From Chloroflexia bacterium (lineage in GTDB: Bacteria > Chloroflexota > Chloroflexia > Thermomicrobiales > CFX8), in the NCBI GenBank assembly GCA_030431755.1, contig JAUIIK010000028.1:1-45407 (forward strand): a stretch of 45,407 nucleotides of DNA, in the 5' to 3' direction. Positions within the stretch are counted from its first letter, which is position 1, and every line of letters begins with the position of its first letter. This document shows, in pieces, positions 41,292 through 45,407 of the stretch. A program made the position numbers and the translations under genes. The notes under the pieces were generated by a model. It searched no databases, was not told the DNA's origin, and worked only from the letters and a program-made list of their open reading frames with translations.

Positions 41292-42767
41292 TCAGCCGGC
41301 GTCGCTCGCGAGCGTCACTGCGGGCGCTGGCGTTTCGTTGAGCGTGCCCGAGCGGCTGGCAAGCTCGACGCCGCCGAAGGCCTCGACCAACGCCGCCTGA
41401 TCCGCCTTGGCGCGCGCATCGACAGCCTCGGGATCGAGCATTGCCCGTAGCTCGCGCTCGAACCCCGCGACGAGCTCTGCATGCTCCGGTTTCGCCGCCA
41501 GGTTCTCCAGCTCCTCAGCATCGGCCTCGAGGTCGAACAGCTCCGGCTCGTAGCCCACGTAGTAGATGTACTTGTAGCGTCCGCGCCGCAGCATATACGA
41601 GGCTGAGGGTGAACCGTAGGCGTGGTACTCCGAGAAGACCGTGCGCTCGGGATCATCTTCGGACGCGGCGATCTCGAAGGTTGAACGCCCCGGCAGGTCG
41701 CGTTGTTCTTCCTCGTTCAGCTTCTCGCCAACGCCGTCGAAGATCGTCGGGTAGAGATCGACGAGCGAGATCGGAGTGTGACAGACCTGCCCCTCGGGGA
41801 TGCCGGGACCGGCGGTGATCCAGGGGATCGCGACGCTGTCCTCATAGTGCAGCGCCTTGCCCCAGTGGCCGCGCGAGCCAACCAGATCGCCGTGGTCGCT
41901 GCAGTAGATCACCCGCGTTGACTCCTCCAGCCCGGCCTCTTCGAGGGCCGCGAGAATCCTGCCGACGTTGTGATCGAGGAAGGTGCAGAGGCCGAAGTAG
42001 GCGGCCATCGCGACCTTGCGCCGCTCTTCGGGATGGTCGTCGACGCCCGGCCGGACATCCAGAAAGGCTTTGACCCACGGGTGGTGCTCGTAGCCGTCGT
42101 CGGGGTGGCCGGAAGGGTGCGGCAGCTCATCCAGCGGGTAGAGGTTGAAGAACTCCTCTGGCACGATCAGCGGGAAGTGTGGCGCGACCAGCCCGACATA
42201 GAGCACCCAGGGCGGCTGATCCGCGCCGGCCACGGCCTGCGCGCCGCGTTGCCCGAGCCAGTCACGGGTGGCCTCGGTCACGGCCAGATCGAAGCGGTTG
42301 TAGCCGGAGAGCCCCGGCCCGGCTTCGTTGAGCATCTTCTCGCCGCCGGCGCGGACGGGCAGCGGATCGCGAACCGAGCCCCAGATCTGGCCGACGCCGT
42401 CGAGGATGTGCATCGGCAGCGTCTGGCGGTCGAAGCCAGTGTCGTCGGTCTCGTTGCGGAAATGCAGCTTGCCGATGCTCTCGACCGGGATGCCGCGCTC
42501 GCGTAGCGCGTGGCCCCAGCCCGGAACTCGGCCGTCGTAGGCGGTGGCGTTGTCCCAGTAGCCGATTTCGTGGACGTAGCGCCCGGTCATGAAGCTGGCC
42601 CGGCAGGGCACGCAGAGCGGCGAGTTGCAGTAGGCGGAGCTGAAGCGCACGCCGCGTTCGGCCAGCCGGGCCATATTCGGCGTCTGAGCCAGCGGGTGGC
42701 CGGAGCTGCCCATCATCCTCGGGTTGTGCTGATCGGACATGATGATCAACAGGTTCGCCGGCTCCAT
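41292..42767 (-). CDS. Sulfatase-superfamily hydrolase, choline-sulfatase-like
   Basis: The protein is 491 residues from ATG 42767 (GGAGG seven bases upstream). It has the metal site IIMSDQHNP, the formylglycine motif C-V-P-C-R in NSPLCVPCRASFMTG, GYWDNATAYDGRVPGWGHAL, SIGKLHF and YCSDHGDLVGSRGHWGK. The order and the WDNA and GKLHF motifs are like BetC choline sulfatase and the related phosphonate monoester hydrolases. The Cys needs conversion to formylglycine by a maturase not seen here. It lies upstream of phnG on the same strand, 262 bases away, so a phosphonate ester substrate is possible but unproven. Confidence 0.9.
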   Translation of the reverse strand: MEPANLLIIMSDQHNPRMMGSSGHPLAQTPNMARLAERGVRFSSAYCNSPLCVPCRASFMTGRYVHEIGYWDNATAYDGRVPGWGHALRERGIPVESIGKLHFRNETDDTGFDRQTLPMHILDGVGQIWGSVRDPLPVRAGGEKMLNEAGPGLSGYNRFDLAVTEATRDWLGQRGAQAVAGADQPPWVLYVGLVAPHFPLIVPEEFFNLYPLDELPHPSGHPDDGYEHHPWVKAFLDVRPGVDDHPEERRKVAMAAYFGLCTFLDHNVGRILAALEEAGLEESTRVIYCSDHGDLVGSRGHWGKALHYEDSVAIPWITAGPGIPEGQVCHTPISLVDLYPTIFDGVGEKLNEEEQRDLPGRSTFEIAASEDDPERTVFSEYHAYGSPSASYMLRRGRYKYIYYVGYEPELFDLEADAEELENLAAKPEHAELVAGFERELRAMLDPEAVDARAKADQAALVEAFGGVELASRSGTLNETPAPAVTLASDAG

Positions 42768-43176
42768 CGCCACACCTCCACAGGCTGCTCGTCGGTTCAG
42801 TTCCGCCCCGCATTCTAGCCTCGATGCTCGGCGGAGAGTCTAGGGGCTGTCACGGTGAACCGGCCATGTGCTGTACGAAATGGATGCTATCGGTCGTGCC
42901 TTGATGTTGGCGAGATGCTGGTTGATCTACAGAACTGAGGCTCGTCCCAAGCCGGCGAGAAGGAGGTTACCCGGCCGCGGCTGAGGACGAGCCTCAGCCC
43001 GACTGCGATACCGTTGCTATGCCACCTGCGCATGCATGTGCATCAAATCTCGCCAATGCCCCACAGAAGCAGATCGAACAAAACGTGTCGAAAAGGACCA
43101 GCTTTGTTGCGGATTGCGCCGATGAAACTGGTTCGACTCTCACGTAAGATTTCACCAATACTTGACAGGAGTTGGC
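42768..43176. other. Intergenic region with a 13-bp inverted repeat
   Basis: CTGAGGCTCGTCC (42935-42947) and GGACGAGCCTCAG (42985-42997) form an exact inverted repeat with a 37-base loop. To its right the composition falls to lower GC, leading into the toxin-antitoxin genes. TTGACA near 43163 may be a -35 or be part of the AGGAG leader. No gene seen. Confidence 0.5.
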
Positions 43177-43485
43177 ATGCGAGAAGAGCATCACGAACAG
43201 ACTATTGCGATCACTGATCTGGATGATCACACTCGGGATCTCGTGCGTGAAGCCGGGCAAGGTAGGCTGCGGCTTGTCGTCGTCGACACTGATGGCGAAC
43301 GGATTGCCGAGGTGCGCCGCATTGAGCCGCCCGACACGTCAGATATCTGGGCGAACTATGATCCAGAGGCTGCACGACGAGCTTGGCGTCGCGGCACCGG
43401 CGTGTTGCGAGGTGTTGATGTTGACGACCTTCTGACAGAGATCAAAGCTGAACGTGAGCAGGATAGCTCTGGTCGTCCAAGTTAG
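43177..43485 (+). CDS. Putative antitoxin of a PIN-toxin pair
   Basis: The protein is 102 residues from ATG 43177, with AGGAG six bases upstream. The N-terminal half has DLDDHTRDLVREAGQGRLRLVVVDTDG, a short alpha/beta unit like Phd/AbrB-type antitoxin starts, and the rest is acidic and basic helices (PEAARRAWRRGTGVLRGVDV and a final KAEREQDSSGRPS). It stands 6 bases before the PIN-domain gene, the usual antitoxin-toxin order. GC is lower than the surroundings, as expected for a mobile pair. Confidence 0.7.
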   Translation: MREEHHEQTIAITDLDDHTRDLVREAGQGRLRLVVVDTDGERIAEVRRIEPPDTSDIWANYDPEAARRAWRRGTGVLRGVDVDDLLTEIKAEREQDSSGRPS

Positions 43486-43491
43486 AACTCC

Positions 43492-43904
43492 ATGAGCTTT
43501 CTTCTTGACACCGACATCGTTATCTATCGCCTAAATGAGGTACAGGCGGCGAGCGACCTCATTGACGAACTCTTCCATGATCGAGTGGCAATAGGCATTA
43601 TCACCTATGTCGAGGTGCTGGACGGCATTGATCGCAGCTCTAATCCACGGTTGGCTCGCGAACGCTTTCTTTTGACATGATCTCTACCATGCCGGTCTTC
43701 GCGTTCAGGCGGCAGGAAGCACGTGAACTAATCGAGATTCGACAGTCTTTGCGTCGTCATGGGCGAAATGTTCGCCGTAGGGCGCTTGATCTGCAGATTG
43801 CAGCGACAGCCCGTGCACACGATATGACCCTCGTGACGAACAACCCTGATGACTATCGCGGGATCGATGACCTTAAGCTACGACCCGCAAATATCATGTC
43901 ATAG
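43492..43904 (+). pseudogene. PIN-domain (VapC-like) toxin split by a frame change
   Basis: The first frame (43492-43680) gives MSFLLDTDIVIYRLN and ITYVEVLDGI, with the first acidic residues of a PIN RNase. It stops at TGA 43678-43680. The second frame (43677-43904) starts at ATG overlapping that stop (ATGA) and gives RRALDLQIAATARAHDMTLV followed by TNNPDDYRGI, with the remaining PIN acids. Together they cover one PIN protein of about 136 residues. The boundary CTTTCTTTTGACATGA has short T-runs. This is a frameshifted gene, or two coupled polypeptides, or a slip site; a sequencing error cannot be ruled out. Confidence 0.8.
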
Positions 43905-43931
43905 TCAGCGCCCCGCTACCTCGTACTCCCC

Positions 43932-45047
43932 CTAATTCACCGTGACCGCGCCGTCCCAGCCGTCGACCGTGTCGAGAGCGCGGCGGATGTAGGCGGCGAG
44001 CTCCTCGACGTTGGGCTGGCCGTCGACGCGGTTGAGCGGGCGTTCGTAGGGGGGCAGGCCGGGATCCAGCGCCCGGATGGCGGCGTGGATCTCGATGTGG
44101 GGGTCGGGGCCGTCGAGCGGCGGGGCGTGGACCAGCAGGGCGCGGTTGAAGCCGTCGGACTGCCAGCGCAGGATCATCTGAATACCGCCCGCCTGGGCGT
44201 CGGCGACCAGCTCGATCGGGTGCTTCCAGCGGTCGCTGGCGACCCCGGCGGCGCTCGACATGATACGGGCTAGCTCGGAACGCCGCCCAACCTGGGCCGG
44301 GCTGCGGTAGACCTGTCCACTTCGTTTGGCGATGCCCGCGCGGATGGTGTCGCTGCGCCACGCGACGACAGTTGCGACAAGGAAGGCGACGTGGAAGATG
44401 GCCATCGGGATGGCGATCTCCGGCGCGTCGGTCGAGTAGATCTGCCGCCAGTCGCCGCCGTCGCCGGCCCCGCCCAGTGCGTCGAGCACCGGGTAGAAGA
44501 TCATGATGTTCACCATCTCGAGCGCCCCGAAGACGAGCAGCAGATAGCTCCACGAGCTCCGCATCGGCTTGAACCAGCCGATGGCCAGGGCCGCCAGCCC
44601 CATGACGATGCTGACCAGCGGACCGGCTAGCGCGATCATGCTCTGCTCGGTCGGCGACAGGCCGAAGCCGTTGTAGGCGACGAAGCCGTAGACGAAGTAG
44701 AAGCCGTAGTCGAGCACCTCCCGGCCCACGGACCAGACGGCGACGGCGTGCCCGAGCTCGTGGAAGATGATGCTGAGCGGCAGGAAGACGAAGATGACCA
44801 GGCGCAGGATGCGGCCGCGCGAGTCGACCGTCATCGGCTCGACGAAGAGCGTGTCGTGGTGGCGCACGGCGTCCCAGACGGCGGCGAAAAATGCCAGCGC
44901 CATGATCAGCCCGAGGATGCCTACATTCTCAAGGATAGGGTTTGCTCCATCGTCAGTCGTATCGCCGCAGCCGCCCGCGGCTCGCTGAATTGTATCGACC
45001 GCGACCGGAACGACTGCCGGACTTCGCCGCGACACTCCGACTGGCAC
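43932..45047 (-). CDS. M50-like membrane zinc metalloprotease
   Basis: The frame to GTG 45047 gives 371 residues, but about the first 40 look unstructured; the first membrane helix (GILGLIMALAFFAAVW) suggests a start between there and ATG 44903. The zinc site HELGH follows FVFLPLSIIF within a membrane helix, a second metal ligand may be Asp in YPVLDALGG, and four to five membrane segments are seen. A soluble C-terminal domain of about 130 residues follows (IELVADAQAGGIQMILRW). Such proteins cut membrane-embedded substrates. The gene sits at the far side of the toxin pair with a 27-base gap to its stop. Confidence 0.8.
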   Translation of the reverse strand: MPVGVSRRSPAVVPVAVDTIQRAAGGCGDTTDDGANPILENVGILGLIMALAFFAAVWDAVRHHDTLFVEPMTVDSRGRILRLVIFVFLPLSIIFHELGHAVAVWSVGREVLDYGFYFVYGFVAYNGFGLSPTEQSMIALAGPLVSIVMGLAALAIGWFKPMRSSWSYLLLVFGALEMVNIMIFYPVLDALGGAGDGGDWRQIYSTDAPEIAIPMAIFHVAFLVATVVAWRSDTIRAGIAKRSGQVYRSPAQVGRRSELARIMSSAAGVASDRWKHPIELVADAQAGGIQMILRWQSDGFNRALLVHAPPLDGPDPHIEIHAAIRALDPGLPPYERPLNRVDGQPNVEELAAYIRRALDTVDGWDGAVTVN

Positions 45048-45178
45048 CGATTCAGTAGATATACGGATAGGCCGGACAGGGAATCAACCCTATGCTGGAT
45101 CTGTCGTCCAGACGCTTCACCAGCATCCATCCACCCGCCGCCGGCTACCGGATGGTGGGGCCATGAGAGGACCGACCC

Positions 45179-45407
45179 GTGCCCTACCGCGTCATCGCAG
45201 GAGCGTTTCACATTCGCTACCCGGACCGTCCGCGCCAGGGACCGGAGCCGGACGGGGATACGCTGAAGTTTGAGCCGGACAATCCCGCGTTGGTCGAGTC
45301 GCTCCACCGCGACGGCGGGCGCGGGCCGGACTTCAACGGCCGTGGCATGGTCAACATCCGTTTCGAAGGCGTCGACACGCTGGAGACGCACTTCAGCGAC
45401 TCACACC
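45179..45407 (+). CDS. Thermonuclease-like protein (partial, runs off the window)
   Basis: GTG 45179 follows GAGAGGACC. The visible 76 residues contain PDGDTLKFEPDNPALVESLH and NIRFEGVDTLETHF, which resemble the beta strands of the SNase-type nuclease fold (GDTxxxxPD... and RxxGIDxxExH). The C-terminal part lies outside the window. No signal peptide is seen at this start. Confidence 0.7.
   Translation, partial: MPYRVIAGAFHIRYPDRPRQGPEPDGDTLKFEPDNPALVESLHRDGGRGPDFNGRGMVNIRFEGVDTLETHFSDSH

Noticed and set aside
42994-43260. Minus-strand frame of 88 codons across the toxin-antitoxin promoter
   Set aside because: It covers the antitoxin start and lacks a ribosome site; the plus-strand pair has proper order and spacing.

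Overview
The window is GC-rich (roughly 64% by eye), with dense gene packing, frequent GTG/TTG starts and clear GA-rich ribosome binding sites. The gene content fits a Chloroflexota bacterium of the Thermomicrobia/Sphaerobacter type: F420-type oxidoreductases, NHL propeller proteins on Pro/Thr/Ala linkers, a C-P lyase operon of the non-proteobacterial kind, and many small palindromic intergenic repeats. This assignment is inference; no rRNA or tRNA lies in the window to confirm it.

Layout. 0-3.2 kb: a gene end, a stand-alone SRA-like fragment with lower GC than its neighbours, two SRPBCC proteins, a PPOX flavoprotein and an ECF sigma factor overlapping one of the SRPBCC genes. 3.3-13.1 kb: an AAC(3)-type acetyltransferase with a small partner, a DinB protein, two LLM-family (F420-type) oxidoreductases, an SDR, an internally duplicated hypothetical between inverted repeats, a creatininase-family hydrolase and a large HTH-ATPase-TPR regulator. 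13.7-31.2 kb: an export-rich region. It has three giant proteins that share an N-terminal anchor, an unnamed domain of about 260 residues, a disordered linker and twelve NHL blades. A fourth protein has the same domain without the propeller. There are also a three-domain C-x9-C secreted protein, a parallel beta-helix protein, several tiny membrane proteins, and an amidase with a GatC/AtzG-like partner. 31.5-41.0 kb: a minus-strand phosphonate operon, phnG-H-I-J-K-L-P-M, then the phosphonate-linked hexapeptide acyltransferase, an EEP-family phosphohydrolase and a 2H phosphoesterase. A choline-sulfatase-like enzyme lies upstream. 43-45.4 kb: a toxin-antitoxin pair with a frame-split PIN toxin, an M50-like membrane metalloprotease and the start of a thermonuclease-like gene.

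How the parts work together. PhnGHIJ with PhnK/L would convert alkylphosphonates to ribose cyclic phosphates. PhnM and PhnP complete that route, and the EEP and 2H proteins at the 3' end could act on phosphoester intermediates (inference). The 13.7-31.2 kb genes look like an envelope or surface set built by repeated duplication of one exported domain.

Non-coding structure is unusually rich. At least five copies of one long inverted-repeat element (GTCATCCCGA...GGATCTA ends), three of a GTAGGGGTGG double-hairpin element, and several AACAGGG-type inverted repeats sit between genes, some inside the phn operon.
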